A DNA stretch of 64,000 nucleotides from Caballeronia sp. SL2Y3. GTDB taxonomy: Bacteria > Pseudomonadota > Gammaproteobacteria > Burkholderiales > Burkholderiaceae. Both the position numbers and the translations under genes were made by a program. Position 1 is the first letter of the stretch, and the number at the start of each line of letters is the position of its first letter. This document shows positions 53,448-61,711 of the stretch, piece after piece. The notes beneath the pieces were generated by a model, which saw nothing but the letters and a program-made list of their open reading frames with translations, searched no databases and was not told the origin of the DNA. The stretch lies in assembly GCF_022879575.1 (NCBI RefSeq), contig NZ_CP084262.1, positions 682,001-746,000 of the forward strand, written 5' to 3'.

Positions 53448-54797
53448 ATGACTAGCGGCAGAACCATCGACATCAAGGCGTTCATCGACGAGCGGCCCAT
53501 TTCCGCCTACCAGTGGCTGCTGGTGGCGCTGTGCTTTCTCGTCGTGACGGCCGACGGCATGGACGTGGCCATCATGGGCTTCGTCGCGCCGTCGATCATC
53601 GCGGACTGGCACATCTCGCGCCCCGCCTTCGGGCTCGTAATGAGCGCCGCGCCCATCGGACTCGTGATCGGCGCGCTGGCCGCCGGGCCGGCGTCGGACC
53701 GCATCGGAAGAAAAGGAGTCCTGATTACGTCGGTGTTCCTGTTCGGCGTGTTCACTATCGCCACGGCGTTCACCACAACGCCAACGAGCATGGCGTTGCT
53801 GCGCGTGCTGACGGGTATCGGCCTCGGCGCCGCGATGCCCAACACCACGACGCTGCTCTCCGAGTACGCGCCGCAACGCAAGCGCGCGCTGCTCATCACC
53901 ATCATGTTCACGGGCTTCAATCTCGGCTCGGCGTTGATCGGCTTCGTCGCGGGCTGGCTCATTCCGACGCATGGCTGGCGTTCGGTGCTGATCTTCGGCG
54001 GCGGCCTGCCGCTCGTGCTGATTCCGCTGCAAATCTGGCTGCTGCCCGAATCGGCGCGTCTCCTGGCGGTGCGCGGCGCGACCTCGCAAAAGATCGGCAA
54101 GGTGCTGGGCCGTGTGTGCGGCGCGCGCTTCACGGGCGATGAAACCTTCGTGTCGACCGAGCCGCCGCTGCCGACCAAGCGCCCCATCGGCGTGCTGTTC
54201 TCGCACGGCTACGGCCTTCTGACGGCGGCGCTGTGGGTGACGTACTTCATGGGCCTGCTCGTGATTTATCTGCTCACCGGCTGGCTGCCGACGCTGATGA
54301 AAGACGCCGGCCTCACGGTATCGGCGGCTGCCAACATCACGGCCATGTTCCAGATCGGCGGCACCATCGGCGCGATTATCGTCGGATGGATCATGGACCG
54401 CGTGCGCCCCGCGCCGGTCATCAGCGCAGCGTATCTCGGCGGCGCGGTGTGCGTGCTCGGGCTTGCGTGGATCGGTGCGCTGTCGTCGTCGCTCGCGGTT
54501 CTCGTGTTTGCCGCCGGCTTCTGCATGAGCGGCGCGCAAACGGGCCTCAACGCATTCGCGCCGGGCCGCTATCCGACGGTCGCGCGCGCCACCGGCGTGA
54601 GCTGGATGCTCGGCATGGGCCGCTTCGGCAGCATCTTCGGTTCCGCGTTCGGCGGCGCATTGCTCGGCCTCGGCTGGCAGTTCGGCGCCATCCTCGCGAT
54701 GCTCGCTATTCCCGCGACGCTCGCAGGCATAGCCATTCTCGTCGCGCAGCGCAGCCGCACGGCCGATGCCGCCCCGCAGACGACCGCTGCACATTGA
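53448..54797 (+). CDS. AAHS-family MFS transporter, aromatic acid:H+ symporter
   Basis: A 449-residue 12-helix MFS protein. The DGMDVAIMGFVAPSIIADW segment in helix 1 and GPASDRIGRKGVL in loop 2-3 are the AAHS hallmarks (PcaK, GalT, BenK). GIGLGAAMPNTTTLLSEYAPQRKR is the helix-4 motif. It lies 25 bp after the dioxygenase, so it is the probable gallate (or related phenolic acid) importer. ACGGAG precedes the ATG at 53448. Confidence 0.9.
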   Translation: MTSGRTIDIKAFIDERPISAYQWLLVALCFLVVTADGMDVAIMGFVAPSIIADWHISRPAFGLVMSAAPIGLVIGALAAGPASDRIGRKGVLITSVFLFGVFTIATAFTTTPTSMALLRVLTGIGLGAAMPNTTTLLSEYAPQRKRALLITIMFTGFNLGSALIGFVAGWLIPTHGWRSVLIFGGGLPLVLIPLQIWLLPESARLLAVRGATSQKIGKVLGRVCGARFTGDETFVSTEPPLPTKRPIGVLFSHGYGLLTAALWVTYFMGLLVIYLLTGWLPTLMKDAGLTVSAAANITAMFQIGGTIGAIIVGWIMDRVRPAPVISAAYLGGAVCVLGLAWIGALSSSLAVLVFAAGFCMSGAQTGLNAFAPGRYPTVARATGVSWMLGMGRFGSIFGSAFGGALLGLGWQFGAILAMLAIPATLAGIAILVAQRSRTADAAPQTTAAH

Positions 54798-54809
54798 TCG
54801 GGAGTACAG

Positions 54810-55835
54810 ATGATTATCGATATCCACGGCCATTACACGACCGCGCCCAAGGCGCTGGAGGCATGGCGCAACCGGCAGATCGCCGGCATCAAGAATCCGT
54901 CGGGGATGCCGCGTCCGTCCGAACTGCATATCAGCGACGACGAACTGCGCGAATCCATCGAAAGCAATCAGTTGCGGCTGATGCGCGAGCGCGGGCTCGA
55001 TCTCACCGTGTTCAGTCCGCGCGCGAGCTTCATGGCGCACCATATCGGCGACTTCGAGGTGTCGAGCACGTGGGCCGCGATATGCAATGAGCTGTGCTAT
55101 CGCGTGAGCCAGCTCTTTCCGGACAGCTTCATTCCGGCGGCGATGCTTCCTCAGAGCCCCGGCGTCGATGCCGCGACGTGCATTCCCGAGCTCGTGAAGT
55201 GCGTGGAGCAGTATGGCAATGTAGCGATCAATCTGAACCCGGACCCGTCCGGCGGACACTGGACGAGCCCGCCGCTTTCCGACCGCTACTGGTACCCGAT
55301 CTACGAAAAGATGGTCGAGTACGACATACCCGCGATGATCCATGTCAGCACGAGCTGCAACGCGTGCTTTCATACGACCGGCGCGCACTATCTGAACGCG
55401 GACACGACCGCGTTCATGCAGTGCCTCACGTCCGACCTGTTCCGCGATTTCCCGACGCTGCGCTTCGTGATTCCGCATGGCGGCGGCGCGGTGCCTTATC
55501 ACTGGGGACGCTTCCGCGGGCTCGCGCAGGAACTGAAAAAGCCCTTGCTGAAGGATCATTTGCTGAACAACGTGTTCTTCGACACATGCGTTTATCACCA
55601 GCCGGGCATCGACCTGCTCACGCGTGTGATACCCGTCGACAACATTCTCTTCGCCAGTGAAATGATCGGCGCGGTGCGCGGCATCGATCCGGAAACCGGG
55701 CACTATTTCGACGATACGAAGCGCTATATCGAAGCCGCTTCGATGCAGCCCGAAGCGCGCTACAAGATTTACGAAGGCAACGCGCGCCGCGTGTATCCGC
55801 GCCTCGATGCGGCGCTCAAAGCAAAGGGACGATGA
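54810..55835 (+). CDS. ligJ: 4-oxalomesaconate hydratase (LigJ-type amidohydrolase)
   Basis: A 341-residue metal-dependent amidohydrolase-fold hydratase that adds water to the ring-cleavage product to give 4-carboxy-4-hydroxy-2-oxoadipate. Zinc ligands H6 and H8 (DIHGHYT), H178 (MIHVS) and E284 (FASEMIG) fall at the positions reported for Lig[16 protein letters not shown] is also conserved. This is the LigJ lineage, distinct from the PIG-L-type GalB hydratase of Pseudomonas. It starts 12 bp after the transporter and overlaps the next gene by 4 bp. Confidence 0.92.
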   Translation: MIIDIHGHYTTAPKALEAWRNRQIAGIKNPSGMPRPSELHISDDELRESIESNQLRLMRERGLDLTVFSPRASFMAHHIGDFEVSSTWAAICNELCYRVSQLFPDSFIPAAMLPQSPGVDAATCIPELVKCVEQYGNVAINLNPDPSGGHWTSPPLSDRYWYPIYEKMVEYDIPAMIHVSTSCNACFHTTGAHYLNADTTAFMQCLTSDLFRDFPTLRFVIPHGGGAVPYHWGRFRGLAQELKKPLLKDHLLNNVFFDTCVYHQPGIDLLTRVIPVDNILFASEMIGAVRGIDPETGHYFDDTKRYIEAASMQPEARYKIYEGNARRVYPRLDAALKAKGR

Positions 55836-56521
55836 ATATGGTTGAACTCGGAGTGGTCTATCGAAACATCCATCGCGCCGATGGCGACGCAGCGGCGAAG
55901 CTCGGCGCGCTCGGCTCGGCCACGGTTCACGAAGCGATGGGCCGCGTCGGCCTGATGAAGCCGTACATGCGCCCGATATACGTTGGCGCGCAAGCGAGCG
56001 GCACGGCCGTGACGGTGCTCTTGCAACCCGGCGACAACTGGATGCTGCACGTCGCAGCCGAACAGATACAGCCGGGCGATATCGTCGTGGCCGCATGCAC
56101 GACCGACAGCACCGATGGCTTCTTCGGCGATCTGCTCGCGACGAGCTTCAAGGCGCGTGGCGCGCGGGCGCTCGTCATCGACGGCGGCGTGCGCGACGTG
56201 CGCGTGCTGACCGGGATGGGCTTCCCCGTCTGGAGCAAGGCCATTTCGGCGAAGGGCACGGTCAAGGCGACGCTCGGCTCGGTCAACGTTCCGGTCGTGT
56301 GCGCGGGCGCGTGGGTCACGCCGGGCGATGTGATCGTCGCGGATGATGACGGCGTGGTCGTCGTGCCGTCGGCATCGGCGCAAAAGGTGCTCGAAAAGGC
56401 TACGGCACGCGAGGCGCTCGAAGAGGAGAAGCGCGCGAAGCTGGCAAGCGGCGTGCTCGGCCTCGACATGTACAGCATGCGCGAGCCGCTGCAACGCGCG
56501 GGCCTGCGCTATATCGACTGA
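55832..56521 (+). CDS. ligK: 4-carboxy-4-hydroxy-2-oxoadipate aldolase (LigK/GalC)
   Basis: A 229-residue RraA-fold aldolase that splits 4-carboxy-4-hydroxy-2-oxoadipate into pyruvate and oxaloacetate. The signature [11 protein letters not shown] has R121 and D122; [21 protein letters not shown] and [13 protein letters not shown] complete the fold. The ATG overlaps the hydratase stop (ATGA); a second ATG lies two codons in. With the previous genes it gives a complete route from gallate to central metabolites, apart from a tautomerase. Confidence 0.92.
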   Translation: MNMVELGVVYRNIHRADGDAAAKLGALGSATVHEAMGRVGLMKPYMRPIYVGAQASGTAVTVLLQPGDNWMLHVAAEQIQPGDIVVAACTTDSTDGFFGDLLATSFKARGARALVIDGGVRDVRVLTGMGFPVWSKAISAKGTVKATLGSVNVPVVCAGAWVTPGDVIVADDDGVVVVPSASAQKVLEKATAREALEEEKRAKLASGVLGLDMYSMREPLQRAGLRYID

Positions 56522-57237
56522 TGCAAGGATTCGCGATGCACGACACCGCCGCGCCGATCACGGTCATTTCCTCGATGGCGACACGCCAGGTCCTGAACGA
56601 TCTCGCCGACGTCTACATTCAGCGAGCCGGGCAGCGCGTGACGATCGAATCGGTGGGCGGCGTGGCGGCGGCACGACGTATTGAGGATAACGAAGTATTC
56701 GAGATCGTGGTGCTCGCGTCGGACGTCATCGCGCGCCTTGCCGAGGCCGGGCTCGTGGATGCGACAAGCCGCGTAGGTATCGCGCGTTCGGGCATTGCGG
56801 TGGCGGTGGCGGCTGGCGCGGCGCGTCCTTCGATCGACAGCGGCGCAGCCGTGCGCGAGGCCGTGCTTGCTGCGCGAAGTATCGGCTATTCGACGGGACC
56901 GAGCGGCGCGCACCTCTTGCGCTTGTTCGAAGGATGGGGCATTGCGGACGCGATCGGTTCGCGCATCGTGCAGGCGCCGCCGGGCGTCGCGGTCGGCACG
57001 CTCATCGCGCGCGGCGAAGTCGAGCTGGGCTTTCAGCAGATGAGCGAGCTGATCGGCGTGGCTGGCGTGGACATCGTCGGTCCGTTGCCGGACGACGTTC
57101 AGGCGCTGACCGTGTTCGAAGGCGCCGTGTGCGCGACAGCCCGCGCGCCGGTCGAATCGAGAGCCTTGCTGGCGTTCATGGCCGCGCCCGAGAACGATGA
57201 AATCAGGCGGCGGTATGGAATGGAGCCTGCGCGGTAG
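56521..57237 (+). CDS. Leaderless ModA-like substrate-binding protein of the gallate operon
   Basis: A 238-residue protein of the molybdate-binding (ModA/SBP_bac_11) fold. TVISSMATRQVLNDLADVYIQR starts the first lobe, and RSGIAVAVAAGA, SIGYSTGPSGAHLLRLFEGWG and GEVELGFQQMSELIG are family blocks. It has no signal peptide and no partner permease, so it is probably cytoplasmic. Its ATG shares a base with the aldolase TGA (TGATG), which ties it to the catabolic operon. Function unknown; it stands where a tautomerase (GalD/LigU) would be expected but has a different fold. Confidence 0.8.
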   Translation: MQGFAMHDTAAPITVISSMATRQVLNDLADVYIQRAGQRVTIESVGGVAAARRIEDNEVFEIVVLASDVIARLAEAGLVDATSRVGIARSGIAVAVAAGAARPSIDSGAAVREAVLAARSIGYSTGPSGAHLLRLFEGWGIADAIGSRIVQAPPGVAVGTLIARGEVELGFQQMSELIGVAGVDIVGPLPDDVQALTVFEGAVCATARAPVESRALLAFMAAPENDEIRRRYGMEPAR

Positions 57238-57389
57238 TAATTCTTGAAACAAGGCGGACGGCGCGCAATTGATGGCGTCGGCGCGAGGCAATATTTGGCG
57301 ATGCTTACGCCTTAAGAAAATCGGCTCTAAAACAAATTGACTCGCGACATAAAAAACATAATAAGTAGCGGCCATCTTTCGCGCGGTTT

Positions 57390-57427
57390 CGGGTATGCCA
57401 ATCAATCTTGATTGCGGTTGATACCCG
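57390..57427. promoter_or_regulatory. Nested inverted repeat in the polysaccharide leader
   Basis: The outer arms CGGGTAT (57390-57396) and ATACCCG (57421-57427) are perfectly complementary. Inside them lie CAATCAA (57399-57405), a TC loop and TTGATTG (57408-57414). No T tract follows. It can be a cruciform, an operator with a 7-bp half site, or an RNA hairpin at the end of the gallate operon. Confidence 0.65.
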
Positions 57428-57460
57428 GCAGAGATGTCATCCGAAGCGCTCACGGACCTA

Positions 57461-57475
57461 CGCCTAATTTAGGCG
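57461..57475. promoter_or_regulatory. Perfect palindrome CGCCTAA-T-TTAGGCG
   Basis: Seven-base perfect arms around one T, about 50 bp beyond the nested repeat and 330 bp before the dehydrogenase start. The AT-rich surroundings suit a regulator binding site for the polysaccharide promoter; no regulator can be assigned. Confidence 0.55.
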
Positions 57476-57804
57476 ATATCCTATTTACAACGCGGTTAAA
57501 CGCAAAATTGCTGCCGCACCGAACCCTTAACGCTTCAGTTCGATGCGTTTCTTAGCTTTCAGAGCCCCCCAATTCGTAAAACAGTGTTATCTGAAACATT
57601 GTTTCGAAGTCCATCTATATCCCTTGCGCCGTCTTTATCGCCTCTATAGGATTCGTTCCCATTCGCGGAGTCTGGATATTTTTAGCGAAAAGAAACCCGG
57701 ACAAATAACAGGGTTCGAGGCAGATAACTGCCAACGGTGATGTTGCAACACGCTATTCAATGCGCGCAGTCGGCGTCGAATAGCCAGGCGTCAAGGATAA
57801 TTCT

Positions 57805-59085
57805 GTGGCAAATAAGAAAATTGCAGTGTGTGGTCTGGGCTATGTGGGGCTGCCTGTCGCGGTGGCGTTCGCACGCCGCTACGACGTGATCGGATTCGAC
57901 GTGGATCGCCGCCGTATCGAGCATCTGAAAAAGGGCGAGGACTGGACCGGCGAAATCGAGAGCGATGTGTTGCGCGCGTCGAGCATGCGCTTCACCGACA
58001 ACGCAGCGGACCTCGCAGACTGCAACTTCTTCGTGGTTGCCGTGCCGACGCCCGTCGATGAGAAGTGCATCCCCGATTTCTCGCTGCTCGTGAGCGCCTG
58101 CCGCACCATCGGGCCGGTGCTGCGTCGGGGCAGTATCGTCGTGTTCGAGTCCACCGTTCACCCCGGCGCGACCGAAGAGATCTGCGGCCCGGAACTCGAA
58201 AAGGCGTCGGGTTTGCGCTGCGGCGTGGACTTCAAGCTGGGCTACAGTCCCGAGCGCATCAATCCGGGCGACCGCGAGCATCCGCTGGAGCGGATCGTCA
58301 AGATCGTGTCCGGACAGGACGATGAAAGCGCGGACATCATCGCCGAGGTCTACGGCGGCATCATCGACGCGGGCGTGCATCGCGCGTCTTCCATCAAAGT
58401 GGCGGAAGCCGCGAAGGTGCTCGAAAACACGCAGCGCGATATCAACATCGCGCTGATGAACGAGATGTCCAAGATATGCGATCTCGCGGGCATCTCGACG
58501 ACCGAGGTGCTCGAAGCCGCAGGCACGAAGTGGAACTTCCTACGCTTCACGCCGGGGCTCGTGGGTGGCCACTGCATCGGCGTGGACCCGTATTACCTGA
58601 CGTCGAAAGCGCAGGAAATGGGCTATCACCCGGAAGTCATTCTGGCGGGGCGCCGCATCAACGATGGCATGGCGCAGCACGTTGCCGCGAAGATCGTTCA
58701 GATGCTCGCGCGCAAGCACCGTCTTGCCGGGTCCACGCGTGTCGGCATTCTCGGCATGACGTTCAAGGAGAACGTCCCCGACATTCGCAATTCGAAAGTG
58801 GTCGATCTGTACCGTGCGTTGCAGCAATACGGCATCGCGCCGCTGGCTTTCGACCCGATGGCGGACAAGAGCCAGATGGAGCACGAGTACGGCATCTCGC
58901 TCGTCGACAAATCGCACTTCGACAATCTCGATGTCGTCGTTCTCGCCGTGCCTCATCGCGACATCATGGCCACGATCTGGCAGGACCTGCCGCACATGTT
59001 GACGGAAGACGCATTGCTGTGCGACCTCAAGTCGTCGCTGGACAAGACGCGCTTGCCCGCGAGCGTGCAGTACTGGGCGCTTTAA
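57805..59085 (+). CDS. UDP-sugar (HexNAc-type) 6-dehydrogenase of the polysaccharide cluster
   Basis: A 426-residue nucleotide-sugar dehydrogenase that oxidises a UDP-hexose C6 alcohol to the uronic acid. The NAD-binding motif is GLGYVGLP (residues 10-17), catalytic C257 is in GLVGGHCIGVDPYY, and GYSPERINPGD and ILGMTFKENVPDIRNSK are family blocks. The TSKAQEMGYHPEVILAGRRINDGM segment is typical of the WbpA/TviB type acting on UDP-GlcNAc or UDP-GalNAc rather than UDP-glucose. GTG start with AAGGATAA upstream. It is the first gene of the cluster. Confidence 0.9.
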   Translation: MANKKIAVCGLGYVGLPVAVAFARRYDVIGFDVDRRRIEHLKKGEDWTGEIESDVLRASSMRFTDNAADLADCNFFVVAVPTPVDEKCIPDFSLLVSACRTIGPVLRRGSIVVFESTVHPGATEEICGPELEKASGLRCGVDFKLGYSPERINPGDREHPLERIVKIVSGQDDESADIIAEVYGGIIDAGVHRASSIKVAEAAKVLENTQRDINIALMNEMSKICDLAGISTTEVLEAAGTKWNFLRFTPGLVGGHCIGVDPYYLTSKAQEMGYHPEVILAGRRINDGMAQHVAAKIVQMLARKHRLAGSTRVGILGMTFKENVPDIRNSKVVDLYRALQQYGIAPLAFDPMADKSQMEHEYGISLVDKSHFDNLDVVVLAVPHRDIMATIWQDLPHMLTEDALLCDLKSSLDKTRLPASVQYWAL

Positions 59086-59116
59086 GCGGCATCGTCCACG
59101 TCACTCAAGACCCGGT

Positions 59117-61639
59117 ATGAGCCATTCGAAGCTGCTGGTCAGTCCCATCGGGACGTGCCGCATTCATACGCCGCTGCGCAAGGGCGCCGCGCGGTATCCG
59201 ATTCGGGCGCAGAGCGCGCGCAACTACGGATTCGTCCACACGAGCGCGGAGGCGCTTCAGCAACTGCGCTTCATGCTCGGTCAGCAGTCGATTCCGGCCG
59301 AGATCGAAGCGCTGCTGTTTCGGCCCGGCGTCGCGGCGGCGAACTACGCCAAGCCTTGGGCGCACGCTGACCTCACCATCGTGGAAGTGTCTTCGCGCAA
59401 GCTGTTGACGGTCGACGGTTACCCGATCCAGATCAACTACATGGGCCGGTACTTCTCGGATTTCTTCGCGGACCGGGCGCGCTCGCGGACCTTTTGGTCG
59501 ATGGCATCGGACAAGAAGATGCCGGAGCGCCGCGCATGGCTCGAACAGGAGCCGCACTTCAGGCGCCTTGCGACGGCGGATCAGGCATTGCTCGCGCGCA
59601 TCGTGCGCAGGGAACAGACGGACGACGAAATCGAGAGCGACATGCGGGAGATTGCCGCGCTCGTCGGTAGCGAAAAGCTCGTATTCGTCACGCACGTGGA
59701 CGCCGCCCCGACCGACAGTCCGGTGATCGAGCAGCGGCATCGCCTGATCCAGACGGTGAGCGCCATCGCGGGGCGCATGCAAGTGCCTTGCTACGATCCC
59801 ACGCCGCTGATGCATGAGGTCGGCCAGGCCAACGCGATGGAGCAGGGCGGACTCGATCTCACGCACTTCACGGATGCGTTCGCCGATCGTCTGGTGGACG
59901 ATTGGCATCGCTGCTTTCTTGCGGCGCGCATTGCCGCATCGGGCGTGTGCGACAACGCCGCGCGCTTACCGAAAGAAGCGCAGCCGGTGGACGAAGCCGC
60001 GAGCATCGAAAGGGCATGGCACGAAGGACGCCTGTGCGAGGCGTCCCGGCGAGTGCGCGCCGTGTTGCGCGCGGACCCGGCACAGGCGGCGCACGGCCTT
60101 CTGCTCGCGCGCATGCAATTCGAACTGGGCGATTACGAAGGCGCAATCAGCGTGCTCAAAGCGCGAGAGTCCGACGATGGCGCAGACGACAACGCAGACG
60201 ACGACGCAAAGCGCGTGTTGATGCGCTGCTACTTCGAACTCGGCGATTTCAAAAACGCGCTGGCGCTCGCGACTGCGATGCTCGGGGAAGAAGTGGAAAC
60301 GCCCGAGCTATTGCGTATCAGCGCGGTTGCCGCCACGCGCCTCGGCGACGCCAGGACCGCGCTTGCAAGCTGGAAGCGCCTGTTCCGCCTGACTAACGGC
60401 GACGCAGAGGCCGCCAGCGCGGTGCTGTCCCTGTTGCAATCGGCAGGCGAACCGGAAAGCGCCGAAAGCTGGGCCGAAGAAGTGCGCGCCATGCTGCCGG
60501 CTCACGCGCCGAGCTATGCATGGCTGTGGAACCGGAAGCTCGACACGAAGAACCGCGCGGCGCTCATGCGGCTTGCCGGCGAGCCGCTGCGGCTGCCCGC
60601 GCGTGAAGCGCTGGCGCTCGCGCAGCGGGCGGTCGGCGAGGGCTTCGCGGCGCCCGCGGCCGCGCTGGCCGTATCGCAGGCATTCGCCGGTAAAGATGCG
60701 GCCGACGTGGCGGGCTGGCTGACCCGCCAGATCGCGCGGTGGCTCGCCGAAGGCGAAGCGGCCGTGGCCGCAGCCGATCTGCGCGTGGCTGCCGACCGGA
60801 TTCAAGCGGCGTGCCTCGCGCAGCCCGCGAACGCGGACGCATTGCGCGCGCGCCGGGTGCTCGAACGGCACATGCGCCAAGCGGCTCGCGCGGCCTTCGT
60901 CGAGCAGGATTTTCACGCGGCAGTCGGCGTGATCGACATCGCGTTGCAGACGGGCCTCACGTTTCCCGATCTCGACAGCTTGCGCGGGCGCGCAGCGGAA
61001 GCGCTCGGCGATACGCCCACGGCGCTGCATCATCTGCGACTGGCTGCGGACGAGCCCGGCGCGCCGCTCTCGGCGCGTCTTCACCTCGCGCGCGTGGCCG
61101 TTCGGGGCGGCCGTTATGCGGAAGCGATCGAGGCCTTCGCCCAGATCGCCGCGAACCACGAAGCGGACGCCGCCATGCGCGACGACGCCGCCCGGCAGAT
61201 CTCGACGTTGCGGGGACGCTCGATTCGCGCCGCCCGCGACATGCTGGCTCGCCACGAGTACGACGCGGCGTGGACGCTGCTCGATTTGATCGAAAGAGCC
61301 GACGCCTCGGGCGCCGATGTCGCCGCCGAGAAAAAGCGCGTGGTCGCGGCGCTGCGTGCGCAGTTGCGCGGGCTCGATTCCGCGAGCGGCGAAGAACGCC
61401 TCTCGCTCGGCGAAGCGATCCTGAAGCTCGTGCCGGACGATCCGGTCGGCCTGAAGGTGGCGGCGTCGGGCGCCATGCGTCTGCATCGCTTCGCGCAGGC
61501 GCTGCCGTACTGGAATGAGCTTCGCAAGCAGTCAGGCGATGTCGAGCAGATCGACGCCAACATCCGCAAATGCCTGCTGTGGGCCGAACGCGACAGACGC
61601 AAGACGATTTCTCCGACGGAGCACGAGAAGGCCGCGTGA
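59117..61639 (+). CDS. SGNH/GSCFA-like plus TPR protein of the polysaccharide cluster
   Basis: An 840-residue protein without a signal peptide. The N-terminal about 290 residues begin LLVSPIGTCRIHTPLRK and end with DPTPLMHEVG...DLTHFTDAFADRLVDDW. The GTCR turn and the D-x-x-H pair (DLTH) resemble blocks I and V of SGNH/GSCFA-type hydrolases or acyltransferases. The remaining about 550 residues are Ala-rich helical repeats of TPR type (HGLLLARMQFELGDYEGAIS, RCYFELGDFKNALALATAML). The position between a uronate-forming dehydrogenase and a glycosyltransferase suggests a role in acylation or assembly of the polysaccharide, which is an inference. No exact homologue is recognised. Confidence 0.6.
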   Translation: MSHSKLLVSPIGTCRIHTPLRKGAARYPIRAQSARNYGFVHTSAEALQQLRFMLGQQSIPAEIEALLFRPGVAAANYAKPWAHADLTIVEVSSRKLLTVDGYPIQINYMGRYFSDFFADRARSRTFWSMASDKKMPERRAWLEQEPHFRRLATADQALLARIVRREQTDDEIESDMREIAALVGSEKLVFVTHVDAAPTDSPVIEQRHRLIQTVSAIAGRMQVPCYDPTPLMHEVGQANAMEQGGLDLTHFTDAFADRLVDDWHRCFLAARIAASGVCDNAARLPKEAQPVDEAASIERAWHEGRLCEASRRVRAVLRADPAQAAHGLLLARMQFELGDYEGAISVLKARESDDGADDNADDDAKRVLMRCYFELGDFKNALALATAMLGEEVETPELLRISAVAATRLGDARTALASWKRLFRLTNGDAEAASAVLSLLQSAGEPESAESWAEEVRAMLPAHAPSYAWLWNRKLDTKNRAALMRLAGEPLRLPAREALALAQRAVGEGFAAPAAALAVSQAFAGKDAADVAGWLTRQIARWLAEGEAAVAAADLRVAADRIQAACLAQPANADALRARRVLERHMRQAARAAFVEQDFHAAVGVIDIALQTGLTFPDLDSLRGRAAEALGDTPTALHHLRLAADEPGAPLSARLHLARVAVRGGRYAEAIEAFAQIAANHEADAAMRDDAARQISTLRGRSIRAARDMLARHEYDAAWTLLDLIERADASGADVAAEKKRVVAALRAQLRGLDSASGEERLSLGEAILKLVPDDPVGLKVAASGAMRLHRFAQALPYWNELRKQSGDVEQIDANIRKCLLWAERDRRKTISPTEHEKAA

Positions 61640-61711
61640 CCGCGTATGCGGCGTTTGCCTCGCGCGGCACGGCTCCGCCGCGCTTCCGAAAGATAGTGGC
61701 AGTCCTAAATA

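Larger units (their letters stand above)
57238..57804. other. AT-rich leader region before the polysaccharide cluster
   Basis: These roughly 570 bp are clearly AT-richer than flanking genes. A 65-codon open frame at 57543-57740 has no family resemblance or ribosome site and I do not call it. The region contains the two strong palindromes listed separately and AAGGATAA before the GTG of the dehydrogenase. It probably holds the promoter and a long leader of the exopolysaccharide operon. Confidence 0.55.

Noticed and set aside
53241..56096. Very long minus-strand open frame (about 950 codons) across the gallate operon
   Set aside because: It is Arg/His/Ala-rich with no family resemblance and lies antisense to five well-supported genes. 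Such frames are expected in very GC-rich DNA.
57543..57740. 65-codon frame in the AT-rich polysaccharide leader
   Set aside because: It has no ribosome site and no resemblance to any family. Its Arg/Tyr/Leu mixture looks like translated non-coding DNA.
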